Below, piece after piece: positions 9,652 to 19,121 of a stretch of DNA of 64,000 nt. Position numbers and translations under genes: made by a program. The first letter of the stretch is position 1. Each line of letters begins with the position of its first letter. The notes under the pieces were generated by a model. That model saw only the letters and a list, made by a program, of their open reading frames with translations. It searched no databases and was not told the origin of the DNA. The DNA is from Polynucleobacter sp. GWA2_45_21. Lineage in GTDB: Bacteria; Pseudomonadota; Gammaproteobacteria; Burkholderiales; Burkholderiaceae. Where the stretch lies: positions 62,001-126,000 of the forward strand of contig NZ_MHZG01000002.1 in the NCBI RefSeq assembly GCF_001830325.1, given 5' to 3'.

Positions 9652-10008
9652 TTAAAACAGTAAGCCGCTGATAAACAGGCTGAATAGAGAAATAAAAATG
9701 CTAGCAAAGAATGCGGTCCAGAAGCTGGAGATCGTAAAGCCACTCACAACAGCAGAGACCAGCATCAACACTAAGGCATTCACTACTAACAAAAAGAGCC
9801 CCATGGTAAGGACGGTGAGAGGTAGCGTGAAGAGAATTAATAAAGGCTTCACTATGGCATTGGCAAAGCCAAGCAGCAGGGCGGCGATGAGTAGTGAACC
9901 GCCATCTGCGAAGCGTAATCCACTAAAAAGGTAGCTGGCGACCCAGAGGGATAGGGATGTTAAACCCCACTGAACTAAAAACGGCACTAAGTTGCCCATA
10001 ACAAACAT
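9652..10008 (-). CDS. Phage holin family 4 / YvlD-like membrane protein
   Basis: LVVNALVLMLVSAVVSGFTISSFWTAFFASIFISLFS; four TM segments. Confidence 0.75.
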   Translation of the reverse strand: MFVMGNLVPFLVQWGLTSLSLWVASYLFSGLRFADGGSLLIAALLLGFANAIVKPLLILFTLPLTVLTMGLFLLVVNALVLMLVSAVVSGFTISSFWTAFFASIFISLFSLFISGLLF

Positions 10009-10055
10009 CCTTTTTTAAATGAACTGTAATATTTACCTTAAATATTATCAGGGCT

Positions 10056-10259
10056 TTAATAGTGTGGAGGAACTTCATCTTTAGGGCTGGTATTGCTTGC
10101 ACCATCTCCACCGCTGGCCTGCTCTTTAATCGACTTTAGTTCACGATATAAAAACTCAATCTGCTGCTGTTGCTTGTAAATAGTTTGATTTAGTTGATCA
10201 ATCAAATCTTCAGTAAAGCTAAGTTTAATTTCAAGGTTGGTTATGCGATCTTCAGTCAT
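10056..10259 (-). CDS. slyX: SlyX family protein
   Basis: RITNLEIKLSFTEDLIDQLNQTIYKQQQQIEFL, ends in PPHY. Confidence 0.85.
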   Translation of the reverse strand: MTEDRITNLEIKLSFTEDLIDQLNQTIYKQQQQIEFLYRELKSIKEQASGGDGASNTSPKDEVPPHY

Positions 10260-10280
10260 TTCATTTCCTCTATCTTTAGC

Positions 10281-10502
10281 TTAGGCATCGATCAATTCAA
10301 ATCGACCATCTTCCATCTCCGCTTTTGGTCTGATCCAAAAGTCATGCGACTGGAGAGATTCATAGACGTAGGCTGGCTCAAGATTGGCTTCTACGTTAGC
10401 AAGCAGCACTACTTTATAAAATCCGCCTGTCTTAATATGCCTTAGTTTGCTACCTGGCTTAAAGAGGCCGTCATCAGCGTCTGCCATTTTTGGTTTACTC
10501 AT
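10281..10502 (-). CDS. DUF1653 domain protein
   Basis: [36 protein letters not shown]...[15 protein letters not shown]. Confidence 0.75.
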   Translation of the reverse strand: MSKPKMADADDGLFKPGSKLRHIKTGGFYKVVLLANVEANLEPAYVYESLQSHDFWIRPKAEMEDGRFELIDA

Positions 10503-10535
10503 GTCAAGTATGTACTTTCTCGGTATGATTTACGA

Positions 10536-11552
10536 ATGACAAATTCTGTCCCGTACTCCATTCTAGATATATCTCCCATTCCTCAGGGATTTACTGCTGC
10601 AGATGCCTTGCGCAATTCCTTGGATGTTGCCCAGCATGCCGAGGCTTTGGGATATACCCGCTATTGGGTGGCTGAGCATCACAACATGGCCGGCAATGCT
10701 AGCTCTGCTACCGCTGTCTTGGTTGGCTATATTGCTGGTGGTACAAAAACCATTCGGGTTGGCTCTGGTGGGGTGATGTTGCCAAACCATGCTCCATTGG
10801 TTATTGCAGAGCAATTTGGCACACTAGCGTCACTTTACCCAGGAAGGATTGAATTGGGCTTAGGGCGTGCGCCTGGAACCGATCAAATGACGGCCAGAGC
10901 TTTACGTCGAGATTTATTGGGAAGTGATGATCGCTTTCCGCAGGATGTACGAGAGTTGCAACATTACTTTGGCCCTATTCAGGAGGGGCAGTCTGTAAAG
11001 GCTATTCCCGGGGCAGATACCGAAGTACCAATTTGGATATTGGGCTCCAGTTTGTATGGTGCTCAATTGGCAGCTCACTTTGGCCTGCCTTATGCCTTTG
11101 CTTCACACTTTGCCCCTGAGCAGCTTGTTGATGCAATGTCCACCTATCGTGAATTATTTAAACCCTCCGATAAGCTGGCTAAGCCGAACAGTGCATTTGT
11201 GATGAATGTAGTAGCTGCCGATACAGATGAAGAGGCTGCTTACCTTTTCACGACCTTGCAGCAAAACGTGATTCGTATGCGCCGCAATACTCGCGGACAA
11301 TTGCCGCCACCGATTAAAAATTTAGATGACTTTTGTGAGGCTCACGAAAAAGCTACTGCCGCTCATGCATTGCGCTGCTCCGCAGTTGGATCTATGCAGA
11401 CAATCAGAAAAGAGATGCAGTATTGGCTCGATCAAACGGGTGCTAACGAAGTGATTATCACTGGGCAAATATTCGATCATCAAGCCCGCTTGAGATCATT
11501 TGAGATTGCCGCTGAAGCGGCCAAGGAATTGCGCTTTAGCTCTCAGGCCTAA
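10536..11552 (+). CDS. LLM-class flavin-dependent oxidoreductase
   Basis: [12 protein letters not shown]..., [41 protein letters not shown]. Confidence 0.92.
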   Translation: MTNSVPYSILDISPIPQGFTAADALRNSLDVAQHAEALGYTRYWVAEHHNMAGNASSATAVLVGYIAGGTKTIRVGSGGVMLPNHAPLVIAEQFGTLASLYPGRIELGLGRAPGTDQMTARALRRDLLGSDDRFPQDVRELQHYFGPIQEGQSVKAIPGADTEVPIWILGSSLYGAQLAAHFGLPYAFASHFAPEQLVDAMSTYRELFKPSDKLAKPNSAFVMNVVAADTDEEAAYLFTTLQQNVIRMRRNTRGQLPPPIKNLDDFCEAHEKATAAHALRCSAVGSMQTIRKEMQYWLDQTGANEVIITGQIFDHQARLRSFEIAAEAAKELRFSSQA

Positions 11553-11958
11553 AGGCGTTGTAGTCGCTGGTAATCAAAATATTTTCTTGAGCGGCTCGAC
11601 TGGCAATGCGCAGTACTGCATTGTCTTTGCTAATGAGTATCGATGGTCTTAATTGATAAGCTAGATCTAAGAAGATTTGATCATCGGGGTCTTCGCATTT
11701 CCAAGGCGCGCTAGCTAGATTGGAATCATCGTATAGCTGTGCGATAGATTGCCATTGAGTCAAAATGCTTGCTTGAGCTGCGCTGTCAAGTTTAAAGAGC
11801 GGGCGAGAGATGACATCAGCAAACTCCAACAATGTCTTTTGACTCGCGATAACTGGAGTGCCCCCATTCATAATCGCCTGTTTGAGATTGGCGGCCCTTT
11901 CGTCATCAAAGACAAAAACATCTAACAAGATGTTGGTGTCTAAAACTACTGGCTTCAT
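11536..11958 (-). CDS. PIN-domain protein (putative toxin-type RNase)
   Basis: [15 protein letters not shown], conserved acidic residues ([20 protein letters not shown]). Confidence 0.85.
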   Translation of the reverse strand: MKPVVLDTNILLDVFVFDDERAANLKQAIMNGGTPVIASQKTLLEFADVISRPLFKLDSAAQASILTQWQSIAQLYDDSNLASAPWKCEDPDDQIFLDLAYQLRPSILISKDNAVLRIASRAAQENILITSDYNAFRPES

Positions 11959-12503
11959 TGCTGTTGATTGCGCCAGATTTCTGGGGTGATAGTAACTTGC
12001 CCCATATCTGAAGAAACGTAAGCCTCCCCATCTTGAACATTGACATGCAGAACCATGCTGCGCTCGACTAGCTTGTTAAGTTCATTGGCCTGCTCCGCAG
12101 GAATCGAGATCACCTGAAGGTTACGGGCACGAGTGAATTTATTCACAATTCCATCCCACCAGATTTTGCTAGTGTGTCCGCCATAGCAATAGACGATAAC
12201 TTGATCTGATCGACTGCAGGCTTTGAGGATACGTCGTTCATCAGGTTGACCGACTTCAATCCAAAGCTTGATGGCATCCGTCAGATCTTTAACCCAGAGG
12301 TCAGGCTCATCGGTATCACTTAAGCCTTTAGTGAAGACCAGATCTTCCTGAGCTTGAAGGGCAAAAGCAATGATGCGGACCATCATGCGCTCCTCGGTTT
12401 CGGAGGGATGCTTGGCAATAGTGAGGGAATGACTGCTGTAATAGTGGCGGTCAGAGTCTGCGACGTGGAGGTCGGCTTTGTGGATAGTTGCGCGTAGAGC
12501 CAT
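11955..12503 (-). CDS. YaeQ family protein
   Basis: MALRATIHKADLHVADSDRHYYSSHSLTIAKHPSETEERMMVRIIAFAL, EPDLWVKDLTDAIKLWIEVGQPDERR. Confidence 0.93.
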   Translation of the reverse strand: MALRATIHKADLHVADSDRHYYSSHSLTIAKHPSETEERMMVRIIAFALQAQEDLVFTKGLSDTDEPDLWVKDLTDAIKLWIEVGQPDERRILKACSRSDQVIVYCYGGHTSKIWWDGIVNKFTRARNLQVISIPAEQANELNKLVERSMVLHVNVQDGEAYVSSDMGQVTITPEIWRNQQQ

Positions 12504-12592
12504 GGCGCATTATCGCCTTTTAAAGGGGGTAGACCAGATCTCCCAGTATTATTTAGAAAATTACCCTGATTTACTGTGTATCGTAGAGTCCC

Positions 12593-14203
12593 ATGATCCG
12601 TATTACCGAACTTCGCTTGCCTATTAGCCATGCCCCTGAAGCATTGGAGGAGGCAATCTTGAAGCGCTTGAATATTCAGGCTCAAGACTTGATTCAGGTT
12701 GACGTTTTTAAGCGTAGCTACGATGCCAGAAAAAATGTGGCTCTTGCCTTTATCTATACCGTTGATTTATCGGTAAAGAATGAAGAAAAATTGCTGAAGC
12801 AGTTTGCGAACGACGTGCACGTTAGGCCATCGCCAGATACCAGTTATCACTTTGTAGCCAATGCCTCCCAAGTTAAGACTCAAAACTTTGAACGTCCTGT
12901 TGTCATTGGATTTGGCCCTTGCGGAATTTTTTCTGCCTTAGTGTTAGCGCAGATGGGCTTTAAGCCCATCGTATTGGAGCGTGGCAAACCTGTGCGCGAG
13001 CGAACCCAAGATACTTGGGCTCTATGGCGTAAGAATGTCCTTAATCCAGAATCTAATGTGCAGTTCGGTGAGGGTGGGGCAGGTACATTTTCTGATGGCA
13101 AGCTCTATAGCCAAATTAAAGACCCCAAGTTTTATGGACGTAAGGTCATTGCCGAATTTATTAAAGCAGGTGCCCCAGAAGAAATTCGGTATGTAGCAAA
13201 GCCGCATATTGGCACTTTCCGTCTAGTTGGCGTTGTTGAAAGAATGCGCCAAGAAATTATTGAATTAGGTGGAGAGATTCGCTTTTCTCAGAAAGTCATT
13301 GGTTTTGATATTCAGAATGATCGGATTACTGGAGTCAAAATTGAGGGGCATCCAGATTTGCCTGCTAATCACGTAGTGCTAGCCCTTGGGCACAGTGCTC
13401 GCGATACCTTTGAGGCATTGCATGCAGCAGGCGTGTATATGGAGGCAAAGCCTTTTTCAGTAGGCTTCCGAATTGAGCACCCACAATCCTTGATTGACAA
13501 AGCACGCTTAGGTCCTCACGCTGGTAATGAGCTTATTGGAGCTGCGGATTACAAGTTAGTTCACCATGCCAAGAATGGTCGTGCAGTCTATAGCTTTTGT
13601 ATGTGCCCCGGTGGAACGGTAGTTGCTGCCACTTCTGAACCAAATCGTGTTGTGACAAATGGCATGAGTCAGTACTCCCGTAATGAACGTAATGCCAATG
13701 CAGGAATTGTTGTTGGCATTACTCCGGAAGACTATCCCGGTGGTCCACTAGCGGGCATTGAATTTCAGAGGGCTTTGGAGTCTAAAGCGTATGAGTTGGG
13801 CGGGTCCACTTACGAGGCCCCAGGCCAATTGGTGGGTGACTTCCTCGCTGGTAAGGCCTCTACAGACTTTGGTTCCGTAATACCCTCTTATAAGCCCGGC
13901 GTTCACCTGACGGACCTTGCTGATGCCTTACCTCCTTATGCAATTGAGGCAATTCGTGAGGCGATCCCTGCATTTGAAAAGCAGATTAAGGGGTTTTCAA
14001 TGAAAGATGCGGTATTAACCGGCATTGAAACGCGTACTTCATCTCCTTTGCGAATTACTCGAGGCCCAAATCTCCAGAGCCTAAATGTCAAAGGTCTTTA
14101 TCCTGCGGGTGAAGGTGCTGGCTATGCGGGCGGTATCTTGTCGGCAGGGGTTGATGGGATTAAAGTGGCAGAAGCGGTCGCACTTGACTATCTTTCTCAA
14201 TGA
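12593..14203 (+). CDS. NAD(P)/FAD-dependent dehydrogenase
   Basis: FAD-binding GFGPCGIFSALVLAQMGFKPIVLERG and C-terminal GLYPAGEGAGYAGGILSAGVDGIKVAEAV. Confidence 0.9.
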   Translation: MIRITELRLPISHAPEALEEAILKRLNIQAQDLIQVDVFKRSYDARKNVALAFIYTVDLSVKNEEKLLKQFANDVHVRPSPDTSYHFVANASQVKTQNFERPVVIGFGPCGIFSALVLAQMGFKPIVLERGKPVRERTQDTWALWRKNVLNPESNVQFGEGGAGTFSDGKLYSQIKDPKFYGRKVIAEFIKAGAPEEIRYVAKPHIGTFRLVGVVERMRQEIIELGGEIRFSQKVIGFDIQNDRITGVKIEGHPDLPANHVVLALGHSARDTFEALHAAGVYMEAKPFSVGFRIEHPQSLIDKARLGPHAGNELIGAADYKLVHHAKNGRAVYSFCMCPGGTVVAATSEPNRVVTNGMSQYSRNERNANAGIVVGITPEDYPGGPLAGIEFQRALESKAYELGGSTYEAPGQLVGDFLAGKASTDFGSVIPSYKPGVHLTDLADALPPYAIEAIREAIPAFEKQIKGFSMKDAVLTGIETRTSSPLRITRGPNLQSLNVKGLYPAGEGAGYAGGILSAGVDGIKVAEAVALDYLSQ

Positions 14204-14222
14204 TTCCATAAGCTGATTTTCG

Positions 14223-15638
14223 ATGAGCTCTGTAATTTCTGAATCCAAGCAAAATGAAAAAGAAGTACTTTTTCATCCGGAGTTATTGCAGAAGTTTGAT
14301 ATCAATGGCCCGCGCTATACCTCATACCCTAGTGCTGATCGCTTTCACAATGAGTTTTGTGAGTCTGATTATTTGGGGGCATTACAACGCGTAGCTAAGG
14401 TCGATGAGCCGCTATCCCTGTATTTCCATTTACCGTTCTGCCCCAATATTTGTTACTACTGTGGTTGCAACAAAATCATTACTAAAGATCATGGTCGCAG
14501 TGCTAAATACATTAAGTATTTGGCTAAAGAGATGGCAATGGTTTGTGCTGCCATGGGTGCCCAGAAAAAAATACCAGTAACCCAGTTGCATTGGGGTGGG
14601 GGTACACCGACATTTTTATCTCACGAAGAGATGATTGAGTTGATGCATCACACTCGCGAGCATTTTGACCTACTTCCTGGCGGCGAATACTCGATAGAGA
14701 TTGATCCACGACGAGTCACTGAGGCCAATATTGCCTTATTGGCTGAGTTAGGCTTTAACCGCATCAGTCTTGGTGTTCAAGACTTTAATCTCGAGGTACA
14801 GCAAGCAGTGCATCGCGTGCAGACCATTGAAGAAACTCAGGCAGTAATGGATTGGTCTAGGAAGTATGGGTTTAAATCCAGAAGCGTTGATCTGATTTAT
14901 GGCTTGCCGAAACAGACTCCAGAGACTTTTAAGGAGACTGTTGATGCTGTTCTGAAGATGAGTCCTGACCGCCTCTCGGTTTACAACTATGCACATTTAC
15001 CCCACATCTTTAAACCCCAACGCAGAATTGCTGAGGTAGACTTGCCTGGAGCTGCGGACAGGTTGGATATCTTGTCAAACACGATCGAGAGGTTAGGCGA
15101 AGCTGGCTATGTCTTTATTGGCATGGATCACTTTGCCAAGCCAGATGACGAATTGGCGATTGCGCAAACAGAAGGCAAGCTTCATCGAAATTTCCAAGGC
15201 TATTCCACACAAGCTGAGTGCGATCTCTTGGCTTTTGGGATTTCGTCGATTGGTAAGGTTGATGATAGCTACTCACAAAATGTCCGCACACTAGACGAGT
15301 ATTACTCAGCAATCGATGATGGCCATCTGCCCACACTCCGAGGTCTGCAATTAGACAAGGATGATTTACTGCGCCGTGAATTAATCGGTGAGTTAATGTG
15401 CCAATTTGCACTGGATACGGATTTATTTGCCAAGTCTCATCACATTGACTTCCCAAGTTACTTCAAGACAGAGATTGAAGAGTTAAAGCATCTGGAAGAG
15501 GCTGGCCTTCTTGAGTGGCAGGGTGCCGAGATGGTTGTGCCTATCAAAGGCCGACTCTTGGCTCGACGTGTGGCAATGACCTTCGATCGTCATCTGAGGG
15601 AATTTCAAGCTAAGGGCACTTATTCCAAAGTGCTTTGA
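14223..15638 (+). CDS. hemN: Oxygen-independent coproporphyrinogen III oxidase
   Basis: GPRYTSYPSADRF, radical-SAM CPNICYYCGCNKIIT. Confidence 0.95.
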   Translation: MSSVISESKQNEKEVLFHPELLQKFDINGPRYTSYPSADRFHNEFCESDYLGALQRVAKVDEPLSLYFHLPFCPNICYYCGCNKIITKDHGRSAKYIKYLAKEMAMVCAAMGAQKKIPVTQLHWGGGTPTFLSHEEMIELMHHTREHFDLLPGGEYSIEIDPRRVTEANIALLAELGFNRISLGVQDFNLEVQQAVHRVQTIEETQAVMDWSRKYGFKSRSVDLIYGLPKQTPETFKETVDAVLKMSPDRLSVYNYAHLPHIFKPQRRIAEVDLPGAADRLDILSNTIERLGEAGYVFIGMDHFAKPDDELAIAQTEGKLHRNFQGYSTQAECDLLAFGISSIGKVDDSYSQNVRTLDEYYSAIDDGHLPTLRGLQLDKDDLLRRELIGELMCQFALDTDLFAKSHHIDFPSYFKTEIEELKHLEEAGLLEWQGAEMVVPIKGRLLARRVAMTFDRHLREFQAKGTYSKVL

Positions 15639-15665
15639 TCAAATAAGCATCAAAAATTGATCGAT

Positions 15666-15679
15666 TTGATCTAGATCAA
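15666..15679. promoter_or_regulatory. Perfect FNR/ANR-type box TTGATCTAGATCAA
   Basis: Exact TTGAT-N4-ATCAA palindrome between hemN and the ompW-like gene. Confidence 0.75.
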
Positions 15680-15737
15680 AAACTCATCAAAATAGTGTTG
15701 GTTTAAAACCAAGAATAAATTTCTGCAGCCTCTGTAT

Positions 15738-15751
15738 TTGATTTGCATCAA
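15738..15751. promoter_or_regulatory. Perfect FNR/ANR-type box TTGATTTGCATCAA
   Basis: Second exact TTGAT-N4-ATCAA palindrome, centred about 71 nt before the ompW-like start codon. Confidence 0.75.
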
Positions 15752-15815
15752 ATTACAGCACCATCTTCAATTTGAAAATAGATTCATCGAATTGATAACA
15801 GAAAAGGGGTACAAC

Positions 15816-16442
15816 ATGCGCATTAAAACTCTAGTAGCCGCTATGGCAGCAGTAGCTTCATTAGCTCCAATCGCCGCTCAAGCTCAATCTTCAAACGAGA
15901 ACCCATGGATGGTTCGTGTCCGTGCTGTTGATTTACTTTGGACTAATGGTCAGTCAGGTAGCGTTGTTCAAGGCGCCAATGTAAAAGCAAAAGATCAAAT
16001 TATTCCTGAGCTCGATATTTCATATTTCTTCACTAAAAATATCGCTGCTGAGTTGGTATTGACTTATCCACAAACCGTTCAAATTGACGTGGGTGGCAAT
16101 AAGTTGGGTACGATTAAAGCATTGCCACCATCACTACTGTTGCAGTATCACTTCACAGATTTTGGTGCATTTAAGCCATATGTCGGTGCTGGTGTGAACT
16201 ATACAATCTTCAGCAGTCGCAACAACTTGGGTAATGGTGCATTTTCTGTAGATAACTCTAGTTTTGGCGCTGTAGGTCAAATTGGTATGGATTACATGTT
16301 TGATAAAAATTGGGGTTTAAACGTTGACCTTAAATACGCAACAATGTCTACAAACGTAACGGATACATCTAATGGGGCAAATGTCGGTAAGTTGACTTTA
16401 AATCCTTGGATGCCAGCCGTTGGTGTGACTTACAAGTTCTAA
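15816..16442 (+). CDS. ompW: OmpW family outer-membrane protein
   Basis: Signal peptide, NPWMVRVRAVDLLW, PEIDISYFFTKNIAAELVLTYP-like, C-terminal GVTYKF. Start at the internal ATG after AAAAGGGG. Confidence 0.9.
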   Translation: MRIKTLVAAMAAVASLAPIAAQAQSSNENPWMVRVRAVDLLWTNGQSGSVVQGANVKAKDQIIPELDISYFFTKNIAAELVLTYPQTVQIDVGGNKLGTIKALPPSLLLQYHFTDFGAFKPYVGAGVNYTIFSSRNNLGNGAFSVDNSSFGAVGQIGMDYMFDKNWGLNVDLKYATMSTNVTDTSNGANVGKLTLNPWMPAVGVTYKF

Positions 16443-16463
16443 GAATTCAGTTCTTAGTTCTTG

Positions 16464-16495
16464 AGATAGGGCCCCTTAGGGGCTCTATTTTTTTG
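16464..16495 (+). terminator. Intrinsic terminator after ompW
   Basis: AGGGCCCC-TTA-GGGGCTCT stem followed by ATTTTTTTG. Confidence 0.8.
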
Positions 16496-16503
16496 TCTAC
16501 TCT

Positions 16504-17100
16504 TTACTGAATCAAGTGATCAATTAGCTTCTCAAATCTGGCTTCATCAAAATGTAGATTATCGAAGCGCTGTATTGCAATATGCTCTGGAGGATTCAAT
16601 CTGCGTTTAGTGTATTGATCCCAGTGTTTGAGTTTGTATTCATCTCGAGGGTCTGCGCGCTTTTCCATACGATGCTTTGCTTCGCTTTCATCGAGATCTA
16701 TCCAGGCAATTTTGATGCTGGATACGCTGGGGACTCCTAGTTCTTCGGGATTGAACATTCGGCCACTTTGGATTTCACTTGAGAATGGACCTACCAGGAT
16801 GACGTTGACACCCAGCTGGAGGTTTTCTTTGGCGATGGCGATGAGGCCTGCGTATTCCCAATCCCTGAGGTTTTGAAGATAGAAGGGGCTATCACGATCA
16901 TTGGGGTTATTGGTAGTGAGCTCCATGACATGAGCGCTATAAGCGCCATAGACCGTATCTTTATCTAAAAAGAAAAAGCTCTCGCCCGTCTTTTCCACAA
17001 TGAGGGGAAGTGCCTTTTTTGCTAAAGTGGTTTTACCAGTGCCAGCATGTCCGGCAAAGAGGATAAGTCGTGGTGCGCTAGGACTGAGCTTACAGGTCAT
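16504..17100 (-). CDS. P-loop AAA/kinase-like protein
   Basis: Walker A GHAGTGKTT; small kinase-like ATPase architecture. Confidence 0.75.
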   Translation of the reverse strand: MTCKLSPSAPRLILFAGHAGTGKTTLAKKALPLIVEKTGESFFFLDKDTVYGAYSAHVMELTTNNPNDRDSPFYLQNLRDWEYAGLIAIAKENLQLGVNVILVGPFSSEIQSGRMFNPEELGVPSVSSIKIAWIDLDESEAKHRMEKRADPRDEYKLKHWDQYTKRRLNPPEHIAIQRFDNLHFDEARFEKLIDHLIQ

Positions 17101-17201
17101 TTATCTCTTTATTTGGGTGTATTGCCTGGGTAAATTCTACTTCTCAATCCCATGTTTATTGGAAATATCACCACTTTGAGTGAAGTGACGATAATGTCGC
17201 C

Positions 17202-19121
17202 ATGGCTTTAATCGTACTCACTGATGCAAAACTGGCTTTTGGCCACGTTGACCTCCTCGCAAATACTGCTTTCTCATTGGAATCTGGGGAGCGGGTTGGC
17301 TTAATTGGCCGAAATGGCACTGGTAAATCTTCCTTACTGAAGATTCTAGCCGGCATAGAAAAAATGGATGATGGCTTGCTGCAATATCAGCAAGGCCTCC
17401 GTATTGCCTATGTTCCTCAGGAGCCTATTTTTGAGGCTGAGGAGACTGTATTTGATGCGGTATCTAAGGGTGTGGCCCAAGCCAAGGCTCTGCGCGAAGA
17501 ATATGAAGCTCTGAGCATAGGAGAGTGGGACGATGCCGCCCACCATCGTCTTGATGAAGTGCAATCCCAATTAGAGGCCTTAAGTGGCTGGAATTGGGAG
17601 CAGCGCGTTCATGAGACTTTGGATCGTTTGCATTTAGAGGCTGAGGTCAAGATCAATACACTATCGGGCGGCACTAAGAAGCGTGTTGCTTTAGCGCGTG
17701 CTCTAGTAGAAATGCCAGATGTCTTGCTATTAGATGAACCTACTAACCATTTGGATTTGGATTCGATTTCTTGGTTGGAAGATTTGCTCAAGGAATACAA
17801 AGGCTCGGTGATTTTGATTACCCATGATCGCGCCTTCTTGGATAACGTCTGTACGCAAATTGTTGAACTCGATCGCGGCATCTTGCGCACCTATCCAGGT
17901 AATTTCTCGGCCTATGAGGTATTAAAAGATCAGGAAATGAATTCTGAGTCTTTGGCCAATGCGCGTGCGGATAAATTGCTCGCTCAAGAAGAGGTTTGGA
18001 TTCGTAAAGGGGTTGAGGCAAGACGTACTCGCAGCGTTGCCCGTATAGCGCGCCTCGAAGCACTGCGTACCACTCGATCACAAAGACGTGATGCGGTTGG
18101 GCAGGTCAAGCTAGCAGTGTCTGCTGGAGATAGAAGCGGCAAGATTGTTGCTGATCTGCAGAATGTTTCTAAATCTTACGATCGTCCGATTGTGAAGGAT
18201 TTCACGGCAACCATTTTGCGTGGCGATAAGGTTGGTCTGCTTGGCCCTAACGGTGCTGGCAAGACTACGCTTCTTAAATTAATACTTGGGACAATTGCGC
18301 CAGATTCTGGAACGGCAACCATGGGCACACGCATTGAGGTAGCCTACTTTGACCAGATGCGCGAAGGCTTAGATCTCAATGCTTCGCTAGAGGACTACAT
18401 TAGCCCTGGTAGTGAGTGGATTGAAATTAATGGCAATAAGAAGCATGTTAAGAGCTATCTAAGTGATTTCTTATTCGCACCTGAGCGCACCAATTCACCA
18501 GTCAGCACATTGTCTGGTGGAGAGCGCAACCGCCTATTGTTGGCACGCTTATTTGCTCGTCCTGCAAACGTCTTGGTTTTAGATGAGCCAACCAATGACT
18601 TGGATATCGATACTCTCGATTTGCTTGAGCAGTTATTGCAGGACTACAAAGGCACTGTGTTTTTAGTGAGTCATGATCGTTACTTCTTGGATAACGTAGT
18701 CACCAGCATCATTGCTAATGAGGGTGATGGATTCTGGCGTGAGTATGAAGGTGGTTACGAGGATTGGAAGATCCAGAAAGCGCGCTCAGATAAGATTCGT
18801 GCCGCCAGTGGTGGCCTTAAGTCTGAGCCGAAACAAGAGCTAAAGGTCGAACCAAAAGTTGAAGCTAAGCCTGTGGCTATAAAAAGCAGCGTGCAAAAGC
18901 TCAATGGCAAGGAGCGTCAGGAGCTTGAGGTATTGCCTTTGCAAATCGAGACGCTAGAGACGGAGCAGGCGGATATTGGTATTGCGATGAGTAATCCAGA
19001 CCTTTATAAGAACGAGCCTGAATTAGCGGCCAGCATGCAAGCACGCTTATCTGAAATTACTGCCGATCTCGATATTAAGTTACAGCGCTGGGAATTACTC
19101 TTAAGTCGTTCAGAGTCTTAA
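17202..19121 (+). CDS. ABC-F family ATPase (Uup-like)
   Basis: Two ABC domains (GRNGTGKSS, GPNGAGKTT; LSGGTKKRVALARA, LSGGERNRLLLARL) and a C-terminal coiled-coil extension. Confidence 0.93.
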   Translation: MALIVLTDAKLAFGHVDLLANTAFSLESGERVGLIGRNGTGKSSLLKILAGIEKMDDGLLQYQQGLRIAYVPQEPIFEAEETVFDAVSKGVAQAKALREEYEALSIGEWDDAAHHRLDEVQSQLEALSGWNWEQRVHETLDRLHLEAEVKINTLSGGTKKRVALARALVEMPDVLLLDEPTNHLDLDSISWLEDLLKEYKGSVILITHDRAFLDNVCTQIVELDRGILRTYPGNFSAYEVLKDQEMNSESLANARADKLLAQEEVWIRKGVEARRTRSVARIARLEALRTTRSQRRDAVGQVKLAVSAGDRSGKIVADLQNVSKSYDRPIVKDFTATILRGDKVGLLGPNGAGKTTLLKLILGTIAPDSGTATMGTRIEVAYFDQMREGLDLNASLEDYISPGSEWIEINGNKKHVKSYLSDFLFAPERTNSPVSTLSGGERNRLLLARLFARPANVLVLDEPTNDLDIDTLDLLEQLLQDYKGTVFLVSHDRYFLDNVVTSIIANEGDGFWREYEGGYEDWKIQKARSDKIRAASGGLKSEPKQELKVEPKVEAKPVAIKSSVQKLNGKERQELEVLPLQIETLETEQADIGIAMSNPDLYKNEPELAASMQARLSEITADLDIKLQRWELLLSRSES

